This document shows, piece by piece, positions 1 to 8,158 of a DNA stretch of 64,000 nt. The stretch spans positions 62,001-126,000 of the forward strand of contig JAVBMN010000029.1 in assembly GCA_031552405.1 (NCBI GenBank), in the 5' to 3' direction. The notes under the pieces were generated by a model. The model was not told the DNA's origin, searched no databases, and saw only the letters and a list, made by a program, of their open reading frames with translations. The first letter of the stretch is position 1; every line of letters starts with the position of its first letter. This stretch comes from UBA1794 sp031552405 (GTDB taxonomy: Bacteria > Bacteroidota > Bacteroidia > Bacteroidales > Bacteroidaceae). Both the position numbers and the translations under genes were made by a program.

Positions 1-306
1 GATTCCTATAAGACCTTCCCGGCAGGCCATGCTGAGACCATTCAGTACGGAATGGAAGCGAGTATCTCCCCCGTCGGCCAACAAGAACGGAACATAGAAG
101 ACGTATTGTGCGCACTGTTCCTTCCAGTACTCCTGTTGGGCGCGGGGCAATACCAGGATGATCTCCATCTGCGGATCGTATGCGTGAAAACGTTCCAGTG
201 TATGCATCAGCACCGGACGGCCTGCTATGGGTAGAAATTGTTTGGGAAGCTCTGTTCCCATGCGTAAGCCTTTGCCTCCGGCTACTACGATAATTTGGCG
301 TTTCAT
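1..306 (-). CDS. ispD: 2-C-methyl-D-erythritol 4-phosphate cytidylyltransferase, partial (C-terminus outside window)
   Basis: IspD transfers CMP to methylerythritol phosphate in the non-mevalonate isoprenoid pathway, in the cytosol. Reading from the ATG at 306, 102 codons are visible with no stop before the window edge. The nucleotide-binding signature GGKGLRMG followed by PKQFLPIAGRPVLMHTL lies at residues 10-35. The second family motif, GGDTRFHSVLNGL, lies near residues 79-91. These two motifs in this order separate IspD from other nucleotidyltransferases. It is the last visible gene of the minus-strand run pdxJ-exbB-exbD-tonB-DJ-1-ispD, 35 bases after the DJ-1 gene, so co-transcription is likely. 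Truncation is caused by the window border only. Confidence 0.9.
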   Translation of the reverse strand, partial: MKRQIIVVAGGKGLRMGTELPKQFLPIAGRPVLMHTLERFHAYDPQMEIILVLPRAQQEYWKEQCAQYVFYVPFLLADGGDTRFHSVLNGLSMACREGLIGI

Positions 307-341
307 TCCGTATCCTCTTCTCTCTTTGTAGTGGATGAGGG

Positions 342-902
342 TTAGTTCTGTACCATCATGCCTGCTTTCAGCTCGGCAACCTTGGCCTCTCCGCAGAAAT
401 GAGCTACGATGGAATAGGCAAAATCAAAGGTGGCTCCAGGGCCGTTGGCAGTGGTAAACAAACCGTCTTTCACCACGGGGCCCTTTTGCAGGATGGCTCC
501 TTTAAGGTTTTCCTCGAAGCCGGGGTAACAAGTAGCCTTCTTGCCTTCCAGCAGTCCCAGCTTGCCGTATACTAACGGCGCTGCGCAAATGGCCGACAGG
601 GGAATCTGTGCTGCTACACATTGCAGAATGAGCTTCTGCAAACCGGTATGTGCTTTAAGATTGGCTGCGCCTGGCATCCCGCCGGGCATTACCAGCATTA
701 GGATGTCTTCGAATACCGCATTTTTAAACGTACAATCCGCAACGACCTGTATCCCATGCGCACCGACTACTGTGGCACTGCTCATAATGGATACAGTTTG
801 CACTTCAAGCGCTGCTCTTCGCAGGATGTCTACAGTGGCTATTGCTTCGATTTCTTCAAAGCCGTCAGCCAGAAACAGATAAATTTTACCAGTCATTTTC
901 AT
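342..902 (-). CDS. DJ-1/PfpI family protein (YajL/ThiJ-like)
   Basis: 186 aa, the usual length for DJ-1 superfamily proteins. The nucleophilic-elbow cysteine is C106 in SAICAAP, and the conserved glutamate that lowers its pKa is E19 in DGFEEIEA. Further family marks are MPGGMPGAANL (72-82) and the C-terminal ANGPGATFDFA. The closest-looking relatives are DJ-1/YajL, linked to oxidative-stress and glyoxal/protein deglycase activities; which of these applies cannot be told from sequence. It is cytosolic with no signal peptide. It starts 12 bases after tonB and is followed 35 bases later by ispD, so it probably belongs to the same transcript. A second in-frame ATG two codons downstream is an equally possible start. 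Confidence 0.88.
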   Translation of the reverse strand: MKMTGKIYLFLADGFEEIEAIATVDILRRAALEVQTVSIMSSATVVGAHGIQVVADCTFKNAVFEDILMLVMPGGMPGAANLKAHTGLQKLILQCVAAQIPLSAICAAPLVYGKLGLLEGKKATCYPGFEENLKGAILQKGPVVKDGLFTTANGPGATFDFAYSIVAHFCGEAKVAELKAGMMVQN

Positions 903-914
903 AATTCTTCCTTG

Positions 915-1787
915 TTATTTAAGTCTGAAATGATAAGTGATTGTTCCGGTTTGATTAGCGGCTCCCTCCATGGCATTGAATGTGGCGCGTTTGGCGGCAG
1001 CCAGAGCGGCATCGCGTAAGGACGCGTTTCCTGTATTTGTACCTTTGGCTTCGAGGGTGGCGCTGAGTACGGTGCCTGCGGCGTTTACCACAATTTTGAC
1101 TACCACATCGCCTTCTTCATTTACATTGTAGCCTGGCTGCGGAAGGGTGCCGCGCAGGGATCGCCCTGCCAGTGCCACAGTACCTCTTCCTCCGGTACCT
1201 GTCTTGGCTCCGGTTGCGGAATTGCCTGTAGGCGATCCCTCCGTGCCGGTACCCGAAGCGGAAGTTCCTCTGTTTCCAGTGCCCGATCCGGTTCCGAAAG
1301 CTCCGGCTATGCGACTGTTGGCAGCGGCTGCAGCAGCCCGTTCGGCGTCGAGTTTGGCTTGTGCTTCGGCACGTGCCTGAGCCTGACGGGCCTCCTCAGC
1401 AATCTGGGCCTCGGTCTTTTGTGGCGGGGTGGGAGTAGTGGGGGGCACTGGGGTGGGTTTCTTCTGTTCCGGTTGCTTGACAGGCTTCTTTACAGATATG
1501 CTGGGCTCCTCATTTTGCGTGATAAGGGGCGGCTCTGTGCGCGGCTGAGGCTTGGGAGCAGCAGGAGGTACGGGAGATACCTTGGGCAGCTGGTCCGGTC
1601 CGTTCAGGGTGCCAGGGTTATCTGTGCCACTGGCCATCTCTACCTCACCCAACATTACGGGTATACCTTCCTGTTTTTCCTGTTCGGGCATGTGAAGTAC
1701 CACGAACCACAGGAGCAATAGTACCGCAAGGTGAATCAGCAATGTGGCGCTCAGGGCGATTATGTCAGCTTTTTGTAATTTCTTCAT
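915..1787 (-). CDS. tonB: TonB-family energy-transducing protein
   Basis: 290 aa. An N-terminal membrane anchor (about residues 10-32) is followed by a proline/lysine-rich periplasmic spacer (about 55-125), an Ala/Arg/Glu helical stretch (about 125-160), a Gly/Ser/Thr-rich linker (about 162-205) and a C-terminal TonB-like domain (about 210-290) starting near LPQPGYNVNEEGDVVVKI. TonB couples the inner-membrane proton gradient, harvested by ExbB/ExbD, to outer-membrane transporters. Its ATG overlaps the exbD stop as ATGA, a strong sign of translational coupling. The middle helical stretch resembles TolA-type spacers, so a TolA-like role is an alternative, but exbB-exbD-tonB is the simpler reading. 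Bacteroidetes usually carry several TonB sets; which transporters this serves is unknown. Confidence 0.85.
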   Translation of the reverse strand: MKKLQKADIIALSATLLIHLAVLLLLWFVVLHMPEQEKQEGIPVMLGEVEMASGTDNPGTLNGPDQLPKVSPVPPAAPKPQPRTEPPLITQNEEPSISVKKPVKQPEQKKPTPVPPTTPTPPQKTEAQIAEEARQAQARAEAQAKLDAERAAAAAANSRIAGAFGTGSGTGNRGTSASGTGTEGSPTGNSATGAKTGTGGRGTVALAGRSLRGTLPQPGYNVNEEGDVVVKIVVNAAGTVLSATLEAKGTNTGNASLRDAALAAAKRATFNAMEGAANQTGTITYHFRLK

Positions 1788-2200
1788 TCTCCTTCAGGCG
1801 GGCGGGTAGCCAACACCATTTTATAACGATTTTCATTGGCCACGTTCAGTACGCGTATGATTTCGCGGTACGGTACGGACTCGTCGGCATACAGGGCTAC
1901 ATATCTTGTAGTATCTGTAGCAGCGGTTTGTTGCAGGTAATCCATGAGCTGAGAATATTCGATCTCCGTTTCGGGTTCCTGTCCGAAAGCTACATAATAG
2001 CGCAGCTCCTTATCCACAATGACACGGGTAAGAGGTTTTGCGGTACTCTTCTGGCTGCCTTCCGGCAGAAGTACCTTCAGCGAATTGGGCGATACCATCG
2101 TCGAAGTGATCATAAAGAATATCAGCAATAGGAAGATCACGTCCGTCATAGAGGCCATGCTGAATTCGGGGATTATCCGGCTTCTTCGTCTCAGTGCCAT
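1784..2200 (-). CDS. exbD: Biopolymer transport protein ExbD/TolR
   Basis: 138 aa, typical for the family. One N-terminal transmembrane helix (about residues 17-37) carries the essential proton-relaying aspartate D20 in the SMASMTDVIFLLLIFFM stretch, followed by a small periplasmic domain. The positively charged start (residues 3-7) fits an inside-N topology. It sits 3 bases after exbB and overlaps tonB by ATGA, so exbB-exbD-tonB is a compact motor cassette. Confidence 0.92.
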   Translation of the reverse strand: MALRRRSRIIPEFSMASMTDVIFLLLIFFMITSTMVSPNSLKVLLPEGSQKSTAKPLTRVIVDKELRYYVAFGQEPETEIEYSQLMDYLQQTAATDTTRYVALYADESVPYREIIRVLNVANENRYKMVLATRPPEGE

Positions 2201-2203
2201 AGA

Positions 2204-2878
2204 TTACGCTTTATCTTTGTTCATCTCATTGAGTAGGTCCATGAAGGCGATGGTCTTTGTTTCCATCTTATTCACCACTCCGTCCACAAGGCTTACCAGG
2301 TAGTTGTAGGCAAACAGGGCACAGATACCTACAATCAAACCACCTACTGTAGTAATCATAGCCTCATAAATACCGCCGGATAGGAGGTTAATGTTGATGT
2401 TCTCAGACCCGGCATTGGCCATGTTCCAGAAGGCTTGTACCATACCGGTCACTGTGCCGAGGAATCCTACCATGGGTGCACCTCCGGCAATGGTGGCTAT
2501 TACGGGAAGGCCTTTCTCCAGTTTAGCCACTTCAATGTTACCTACGTTTTCGATCGTTACGCGCACGTCATTCACGGGGCAGTCCAGGCGGGTGATGCCT
2601 TTCTCGATCATGCGGGCGGAAGGCGTGTTCTGATGGCGACAGAAATCAATAGCAGCACGTACCTCGCCGGCCTTGATGTAGTCTTTGACCCGGTCCATAA
2701 ACATGGGATCTTCCTTGCCCGCTTTGCGGATGGAGTAGTTGCGCTCAAAAAGGATGTAGAAGGCAATCAGGGAGAATAGCGCCAGGATAATCATCATCCA
2801 TCCGCCTTTGCAGGTCATTTCCCAAAGGTTCATTTCGGGAACGGGGGCAGTTGCTGCCAAAATCAGTAGTGTATTCAT
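2204..2878 (-). CDS. exbB: MotA/TolQ/ExbB proton channel family protein
   Basis: 224 aa. Three predicted membrane segments (about residues 22-48, 125-150 and 165-190) match the ExbB/TolQ fold. The segment with GLPVIATIAGGAPMVGFLGT is the family signature in which TM2 and TM3 pack round the ExbD helix. ExbB forms the pentameric stator that conducts protons with ExbD and drives TonB. It follows pdxJ by 14 bases and precedes exbD by 3, so the motor genes appear to be transcribed from the pdxJ promoter. TolQ is the alternative name for this fold; the neighbouring TonB-like gene favours ExbB. Confidence 0.92.
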   Translation of the reverse strand: MNTLLILAATAPVPEMNLWEMTCKGGWMMIILALFSLIAFYILFERNYSIRKAGKEDPMFMDRVKDYIKAGEVRAAIDFCRHQNTPSARMIEKGITRLDCPVNDVRVTIENVGNIEVAKLEKGLPVIATIAGGAPMVGFLGTVTGMVQAFWNMANAGSENININLLSGGIYEAMITTVGGLIVGICALFAYNYLVSLVDGVVNKMETKTIAFMDLLNEMNKDKA

Positions 2879-2892
2879 AATTCTTTTATCTG

Positions 2893-3621
2893 TTACTTAT
2901 TATTTTCGGGGCGAAGGCAGCGGTTATAGGCCTCAATGGTTTTCTCCAGCCCCAGGTAGAGGGCGTCGCTGATGAGTTGGTGTCCGATGGAAACTTCATC
3001 CACCCAAGGGATGCATTCCACAAAGTAGGCCAGGTTTTCCAGACTCAGATCGTGCCCGGCATTCAGGCCCAAGCCCAGTTCACGGGCTTTGAGAGCAGCC
3101 TGTATGAAAGGGCTTACGGCCAGCTCACGATTTGCGGGGTATTCGGTGGCGTAGGGCTCAGTATATAGTTCCACACGGTCGGCTCCGACCTGGGCGGCGT
3201 ATTCTACCATGCGAGCGTCTGGGTCTACAAAGACAGAGGTACGGATGCCTGCCTCTTTTAGCCGGGCTATAATTGTCTTTAAGAAGTCGGAGTGTGTTTC
3301 GGTATTCCACCCGTGATTAGAGGTGAGTTGCTCCGGCGAGTCGGGAACCAAGGTTACCTGCGCAGGTTTTACATCACATACCAATGCCATAAACTCCTCT
3401 GAAGGATAGCCTTCTATATTGAACTCTGTGCGGAGTAGAGGCTTTATTGCATATACGTCCGAGCGGCGGATGTGCCGTTCATCTGGGCGTGGGTGTACCG
3501 TGACACCGGCAGCTCCAAATTTCTCGCAGTCTACAGCAAACTGTACTACATCAGGGGTATTCCCCCCGCGCGCGTTGCGAATCGTGGCTACCTTATTGAT
3601 ATTTACACTTAAATTAGTCAT
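2893..3621 (-). CDS. pdxJ: Pyridoxine 5'-phosphate synthase
   Basis: PdxJ condenses 3-amino-2-oxopropyl phosphate with deoxyxylulose 5-phosphate, the ring-closing step of vitamin B6 synthesis. The start is placed at the ATG at 3621, giving 242 aa (family about 238-243). The in-frame ATG at 3663 would add 14 residues without family character. Signatures are LSVNINKVATIRNARGG (3-19), the HPRPDERHI loop, an EGYPSEEF glutamate region, and LNAGHDLSLENL near the C-terminus. It leads the minus-strand run into exbB and diverges from nadK. B6 and IspD both use DXP-pathway chemistry and lie at the two ends of this run, a modest metabolic link. Confidence 0.93.
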   Translation of the reverse strand: MTNLSVNINKVATIRNARGGNTPDVVQFAVDCEKFGAAGVTVHPRPDERHIRRSDVYAIKPLLRTEFNIEGYPSEEFMALVCDVKPAQVTLVPDSPEQLTSNHGWNTETHSDFLKTIIARLKEAGIRTSVFVDPDARMVEYAAQVGADRVELYTEPYATEYPANRELAVSPFIQAALKARELGLGLNAGHDLSLENLAYFVECIPWVDEVSIGHQLISDALYLGLEKTIEAYNRCLRPENNK

Positions 3622-3721
3622 TGTAAAATTTGTATTATTCGTGAGAAAAACCCACTTTTGCACCTCGGAAAAGGCGGTGATTGCGGATCTCCTAACATAC
3701 AGAGAACCGGTAAATTAAGCG

Positions 3722-3729
3722 CAAAAATA
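3722..3729 (-). promoter_or_regulatory. Bacteroidetes -7 box for the pdxJ run
   Basis: TATTTTTG on the minus strand matches TAnnTTTG and lies about 100 bases upstream of the pdxJ ATG at 3621. I did not find a convincing TTTG -33 box at 19-20 bases, so only the -7 element is supported. Confidence 0.4.
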
Positions 3730-3804
3730 GTATTCTTTCCTGAGAAAGCTGCTCTTTCATAGGAAAAAGAACAATAATACTACAACTATTTAAACTAATT
3801 AACG

Positions 3805-4677
3805 ATGAAATTTGCCCTTTTCGGGAACTGCCATCAGCACAAGAAATCGCAACACGCCCGCCGGCTGTTTGAATTACTGGGTGAGCGCGGGGCTGAGATC
3901 TATGTAGATCCCGAGTTTTATGACTTCCTTCAGCAGGAGCATGGCGACGAGCTGAACATTACCGGTTTACTCGACGAAGAAACCTTTTCAGCCGATCTGG
4001 CCATCAGTCTGGGAGGCGATGGTACCTTTCTGCGTGCTGCTGCCAAAGTGGGAAATAAGGGTATTCCTGTGTTAGGTATCAATACCGGGCGGCTTGGATT
4101 CCTTGCTGCCTCGGCTCCCGAAGACATGGAAATCATGGTTGAAGAGATATACAATCGCGATTACAGCGTAGAAGAGCGCAGTACCCTGCACCTGCAGGTG
4201 GATGGAGCGGACATTCCGGGGTATACGTATGCACTCAATGAAATAGCCATTTTGAAGCGTGACAGCTCTTCCATGATCGCTATACATACTTCTATTAATG
4301 ATGAATATCTGACTACCTATCAGGCTGACGGATTGATCCTTTCCACTCCCACAGGATCTACTGCATATTCACTGAGTAACGGTGGGCCGATTATCGTGCC
4401 CCAATCCAGCACGGTTTCTGTCACACCGGTAGCTCCCCATAGTTTACACATGCGCCCAATTGTAATCCCCGATCGCTGGACGCTTTCCCTCAATGTGGAT
4501 TCACGAAGTCATAATTTCCTTATTGCTTTGGATGGGCGCAACTACACTTGTCCCGACCATGCCACCCTGACAGTATATAAAGGTGAATATACGATCCGGG
4601 TGGTGAAGCGCCAGCGTCAGGACTTTTTCTCTACCCTTCGCACTAAGTTAGGCTGGGGAGCGGATGCCCGCTTGTGA
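3805..4677 (+). CDS. nadK: NAD kinase
   Basis: 290 aa, the usual length for bacterial NAD kinase, which phosphorylates NAD to NADP in the cytosol. The phosphate-donor motif GGDGTF is at residues 70-75, followed by GINTGRLGFLA at 91-101, the substrate-contacting NE pair at 145-146 and the second conserved motif TPTGSTAYSLSNGGP at 181-195. All catalytic landmarks are present. The gene diverges from pdxJ across about 180 bases and ends 19 bases before the convergent AraC gene. No perfect -7 box was seen on the plus strand upstream. Confidence 0.95.
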   Translation: MKFALFGNCHQHKKSQHARRLFELLGERGAEIYVDPEFYDFLQQEHGDELNITGLLDEETFSADLAISLGGDGTFLRAAAKVGNKGIPVLGINTGRLGFLAASAPEDMEIMVEEIYNRDYSVEERSTLHLQVDGADIPGYTYALNEIAILKRDSSSMIAIHTSINDEYLTTYQADGLILSTPTGSTAYSLSNGGPIIVPQSSTVSVTPVAPHSLHMRPIVIPDRWTLSLNVDSRSHNFLIALDGRNYTCPDHATLTVYKGEYTIRVVKRQRQDFFSTLRTKLGWGADARL

Positions 4678-4696
4678 TTAACCGAAGCGAATGGGC

Positions 4697-5917
4697 TTAC
4701 ATTTTCTTTGATATCTGCTTTTGCCACTCGCGGAAGGTAATTCCTGTCTGCTGTTTGAAGGTGCGGCTAAAAGAGGAAGAGTACAGAAAACCTGAGCTCT
4801 CGGCGAGTTGTTCCTGCGATATATAAGGATTGGAAAGTGCTTTCTCCTGAGCATATTCTATACGCTTGTAATTGATGAAATCGGAAAAGGAGCATCCACA
4901 CTCTTCATTAATCATACGTGAGAGGTATGTGCGATTTGTGTTCATCTGGAGGGCCACATCTGTTATGCGGAGGTCGGGACGAAGGAAGAGTTTTTCTTTA
5001 TCAAGCCACAGATTAAACCGGTCCAGTAGCTCTTGCTGTTTTTTCTTCACTTCTATCAGATCTTTTGTGTTGACTATGATACTACCCTCTTTCGTCTGAG
5101 GGTGTCCTTTCAGAAGTCTACGATTGTCAAATGCAGCTAGGTCATTCACCAGGTTATCGGCGGTATAGGTTAGATTATACACATTATATCCCATGTAATA
5201 GGCCAGTATTGCCCAAAGAATCATGAGTATGTCTGTAAACAGTTCAGAGTCGTTATAATGGAAGCGTCCCTTGTAGCTGCATAGTGACAGCAGAAGAACG
5301 AAATACACCCCGACCAGTACTGCCTTTGCATTGCGCAATGATCTCCCTTCCGGGTTGGAGAAGAACTCATTCAAACGTTTCCTGTACTGCACCAAGCGCA
5401 CGCTGGCATATACCAATACGTATATTATTTGCAGAAAAACGAGTGGCATGTAGATGCGTACTCCGATGAATTGCTGCATGCGGCTTACCGGATCAGTGAG
5501 CGTAACAAGGGTGCCTTTGTTTTCTGTAATCTCGCGTACATATATTGTAGCCTGCTGGTCGCCCATCAGGAGATAGAGCAGTATCATGGATGTGCCGATT
5601 ATCAAGGTGGGCAACAGCCATAAATAATCTCTGCCCCTTAACGGCCGTTCATTGGTCATTGTCTGGAAGAAGTAATAGAGTATGGCCAAAAGCAGCAGGG
5701 TGGAGATGGCTTCTATTAATTCCAGTTTGTAAAATAGGCTGTAGTCATGTATGCCAGTAAAAAACACACTCCATATAAAGGTGCTTATTGCCATGACTCC
5801 TGCTCCAATGATAAATATATTCTGCGCTCTGTTGTTTGTCTTTCTTTGTAAAAACAGGGCTACCATCCAGTAAAGACAAACAAGGCAGGGAAGTAGCAAT
5901 AGAATCTGATGTGTCAT
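4697..5917 (-). CDS. Membrane-anchored AraC-family transcription regulator
   Basis: 406 aa. The first ~250 residues hold six or seven hydrophobic segments (for example 5-23, 35-52, 66-85, 100-118, 150-172, 200-215, 228-246). They are followed by a charged linker and a C-terminal AraC-type pair of helix-turn-helix motifs (about 305-406, with RITDVALQMNTNRTYLSRMI and the second helix around QEQLAESSGFLYSSSFSRTF). This architecture implies a sensor that detects something in the membrane or periplasm and binds DNA without a phosphorelay. The ligand is unknown. It is the third gene of a minus-strand run after a methyltransferase and a flavodoxin/ferredoxin (35-base gap), which may be its targets or simply co-transcribed. 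Confidence 0.85.
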   Translation of the reverse strand: MTHQILLLLPCLVCLYWMVALFLQRKTNNRAQNIFIIGAGVMAISTFIWSVFFTGIHDYSLFYKLELIEAISTLLLLAILYYFFQTMTNERPLRGRDYLWLLPTLIIGTSMILLYLLMGDQQATIYVREITENKGTLVTLTDPVSRMQQFIGVRIYMPLVFLQIIYVLVYASVRLVQYRKRLNEFFSNPEGRSLRNAKAVLVGVYFVLLLSLCSYKGRFHYNDSELFTDILMILWAILAYYMGYNVYNLTYTADNLVNDLAAFDNRRLLKGHPQTKEGSIIVNTKDLIEVKKKQQELLDRFNLWLDKEKLFLRPDLRITDVALQMNTNRTYLSRMINEECGCSFSDFINYKRIEYAQEKALSNPYISQEQLAESSGFLYSSSFSRTFKQQTGITFREWQKQISKKM

Positions 5918-5952
5918 ATAGTAATCAGCTCTTTCGTATAGACTTCTGTATA

Positions 5953-6732
5953 CTACAGAAACAATTCCGGTTCGCGGTCAATCTGGCAACTGGTGTGCAG
6001 AAAGACTGTAAACGGTGTGTGAAAAGAGCGTTCCCCTGTAGGGCAGGCGCGGACACAGGCGCAACATTTGATGCAACGTTCAGCATTGGTTTCGGAAACT
6101 CCTGCTGAATTGATGTATACAGCGCCTGTGGGACATGCCAGGAGGCAAGATTCGCACACAGTGCATCCCTCGCCGGATAAGGGGGTAATAGGGGCAGAGG
6201 GGTTTAGCTCGCGGTAAGGGCGGTTGCCGGGGATGGAAAGCGGCCCGTTCGGGTTGTCACTTTGTAATTTCAATAACACATCCTTTCCAAATTGCTTTGC
6301 CTTTTCCAGATCCGCACTATTGGGCCGCCCTTTTGCAATAGGCCTGTCAGGCACACTAAAGCTATGCTCTGCAATAAAGGTTGCTGCCGCAATCGGGGTA
6401 AAACCCAGTTGCAGTGTCTCGTCATACAGTTCTACCAAAGTGTCTTCATAAGCGCGGTTCCCGTATACAGCGATGAGTACGGTTGGGCAGTTCACGGCTT
6501 TTATGTTTTGCAGACGTTTGAGGGCCATGGGAGCCACCCGTCCGCCATATACCGGTACAGCGATCACTACCAGTGTATTACTTATTTCAAGAGAAAAGGA
6601 GCCAGACATATAGGTAAGGTCTGTTTCCTTTGTGCTCTTTATATTTAAACCTTCGGATACGGCATGAGCCACTTTGGACGAGCCTTTTGTGGGAGAGAAG
6701 AATATAAGATGGGCATTTCGAATATCTTTCAT
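5953..6732 (-). CDS. EFR1-type protein: flavodoxin-like domain fused to 2x[4Fe-4S] ferredoxin
   Basis: 259 aa. Residues 1-170 resemble a flavodoxin: an N-terminal FMN-phosphate loop SPTKGSSK and an aromatic loop PVYGGRVAP. The C-terminal third has two ferredoxin motifs, CTVCESCLLACP and CIKCCACVRACP, each with four cysteines spaced for a [4Fe-4S] cluster; the second has an extra adjacent cysteine. Such fusions move electrons between flavin and iron-sulfur centres in anaerobes; partners are unknown. No signal peptide or membrane segment is visible, so it should be cytosolic. It follows the methyltransferase by 33 bases and precedes the AraC gene. Confidence 0.85.
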   Translation of the reverse strand: MKDIRNAHLIFFSPTKGSSKVAHAVSEGLNIKSTKETDLTYMSGSFSLEISNTLVVIAVPVYGGRVAPMALKRLQNIKAVNCPTVLIAVYGNRAYEDTLVELYDETLQLGFTPIAAATFIAEHSFSVPDRPIAKGRPNSADLEKAKQFGKDVLLKLQSDNPNGPLSIPGNRPYRELNPSAPITPLSGEGCTVCESCLLACPTGAVYINSAGVSETNAERCIKCCACVRACPTGERSFHTPFTVFLHTSCQIDREPELFL

Positions 6733-6765
6733 GATCTATTTATTTTATAAGGTGTAGAATTAATG

Positions 6766-7986
6766 TTATTGTTTCTTCAGACAACGGATAAGTACTTTAT
6801 TGCCGTCAGCCAGGGAGGCGGCAAAGAGATAGGTGTCACCACCTTCGGCCAGTTTGAGACGTTTGCGCAACTCAGCCACTGTGGCGGGAAATCCACGCAC
6901 GGTAAGATGTGCCTGTTTCAGGTTGGTAAGTAGGTTTTTTAGCTCCTTCTTCCCAAGGCTGCCATAGGTTTGTACCTGAAAGCAGCGTCCAGGAAAGTCC
7001 GGCTGCCACTCGTCGGAGGTATACAAATGACTGTCGGGGTGCAACTTTTTCATTCCAAAACGTACGGCTGGCAACCGGTAGGCGCCGGCCTTCAGGATCG
7101 CAGAGCATGGTTCGTACAAATAAGTCAGTAGGTGTGTGGTGTATTCGCACACAGCTTCTCTTTCTTCCAGAGGATGAAAAGAGAAGGCGTGTTGACTCTC
7201 GTCCCGGCGAAAATCTACGGCATAGCATTTCTCAGAAGTTTCTTCATCCGCGAGGCCCCGTAATACCAGCAGTACTTCTTTGCACTCACCGGCTACAGCT
7301 ACGATATGAGTAGAAAGTACAGCGCCAGGCAACTGGCGGTGTATCAGCGTAAGATCCAGCATGGGGGAGAGTTTGACAAGTATATACCTTGCCTTGGTAC
7401 GGAGCAGGGGGTAGAGGGCGGGTACATCAGGCTGACAGTCGGCCATGTTCACCACTTTTCCTCCATGTCCGTCGCGACGGGCGGGGTCGATATAGATCCA
7501 GTCGGCAGGAGGCATATCGCTCAGGTAGTCTTCAGCCTGTGCTTCTACCACTGTGACTTTGTCCAGCCCTAAGAGAGACATGTTGTGTAGAGCGCGTTCG
7601 CACAAACCAGCTTGCCGTTCTACGTATACTGCCTCGGAAAATCCGCGGGCCAGGAAGGAAAAGTCCACCCCAAAGCCTCCGGTCAGATCTACCAGCCGGG
7701 TGTCTTTATCAGTTGTTCCGAAAGATTCAATGACGGATCTCTTGTAACGTGCCGTTGCTTCTGAGGAACATTGTTCCATTGAGAGATGCGGAGGATACAG
7801 GATTTCTTCCACGGCGGCCCATGAGGGGAGTTTATGCAGTGCCATCTGCCAGCCTGCAATCTGATTCAGGGCTTCGGCTTTATCCACCTTGGGGAACTTC
7901 CCGGCGAGCAAAGCCAGTTGACGGACATCCGCATCCGGAGTCCGGTGTAAGAGGATAAATTCTTTGGTAGGCTCGGCAATTTGCAT
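6766..7986 (-). CDS. Class I SAM-dependent methyltransferase with THUMP-like C-terminal domain
   Basis: 406 aa. The SAM-binding motif I is LVDLTGGFGVDFSFLARGF (about residues 98-116), and the motif IV region is DWIYIDPARRD, the DPAR signature seen in RNA/cap-type guanine-N2 methyltransferases. The C-terminal ~100 residues, including KKELKNLLTNLKQAHLTVRGF, look like a THUMP-related RNA-binding module. The likely substrate is RNA, but which one is unknown. It leads the run into the flavodoxin/ferredoxin and AraC genes and diverges from the DUF2723 gene. A perfect minus-strand -7 box lies about 35 bases upstream of the ATG. Confidence 0.8.
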   Translation of the reverse strand: MQIAEPTKEFILLHRTPDADVRQLALLAGKFPKVDKAEALNQIAGWQMALHKLPSWAAVEEILYPPHLSMEQCSSEATARYKRSVIESFGTTDKDTRLVDLTGGFGVDFSFLARGFSEAVYVERQAGLCERALHNMSLLGLDKVTVVEAQAEDYLSDMPPADWIYIDPARRDGHGGKVVNMADCQPDVPALYPLLRTKARYILVKLSPMLDLTLIHRQLPGAVLSTHIVAVAGECKEVLLVLRGLADEETSEKCYAVDFRRDESQHAFSFHPLEEREAVCEYTTHLLTYLYEPCSAILKAGAYRLPAVRFGMKKLHPDSHLYTSDEWQPDFPGRCFQVQTYGSLGKKELKNLLTNLKQAHLTVRGFPATVAELRKRLKLAEGGDTYLFAASLADGNKVLIRCLKKQ

Positions 7987-8016
7987 TATTTCTTTATCTC
8001 AGGAGGAAGTACAAGA

Positions 8017-8024
8017 CAAAGGTA
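8017..8024 (-). promoter_or_regulatory. -7 box for the methyltransferase run
   Basis: TACCTTTG on the minus strand matches TAnnTTTG, 31 bases upstream of the ATG at 7986. No clear TTTG -33 box. Confidence 0.55.
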
Positions 8025-8108
8025 GCATAAAAAACATAAAAATACCACTGTGCATAAGCATTTAAGTACTTTAACAATCACGCGCAAAACCTTACAAGGA
8101 ATAAATTG

Positions 8109-8116
8109 TATATTTG
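8109..8116 (+). promoter_or_regulatory. -7 box for the DUF2723 gene
   Basis: TATATTTG matches TAnnTTTG, 43 bases upstream of the ATG at 8159. Position and strand fit a promoter for the DUF2723-deacetylase pair. Confidence 0.55.
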
Positions 8117-8158
8117 CGCCCAAATACTCTAAAAAAACAGTTAACTTAGATATATTTA

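Noticed and set aside
3622..3663. N-terminal extension of PdxJ by 14 residues
   Set aside because: The extra residues do not resemble the family and exceed its usual length.
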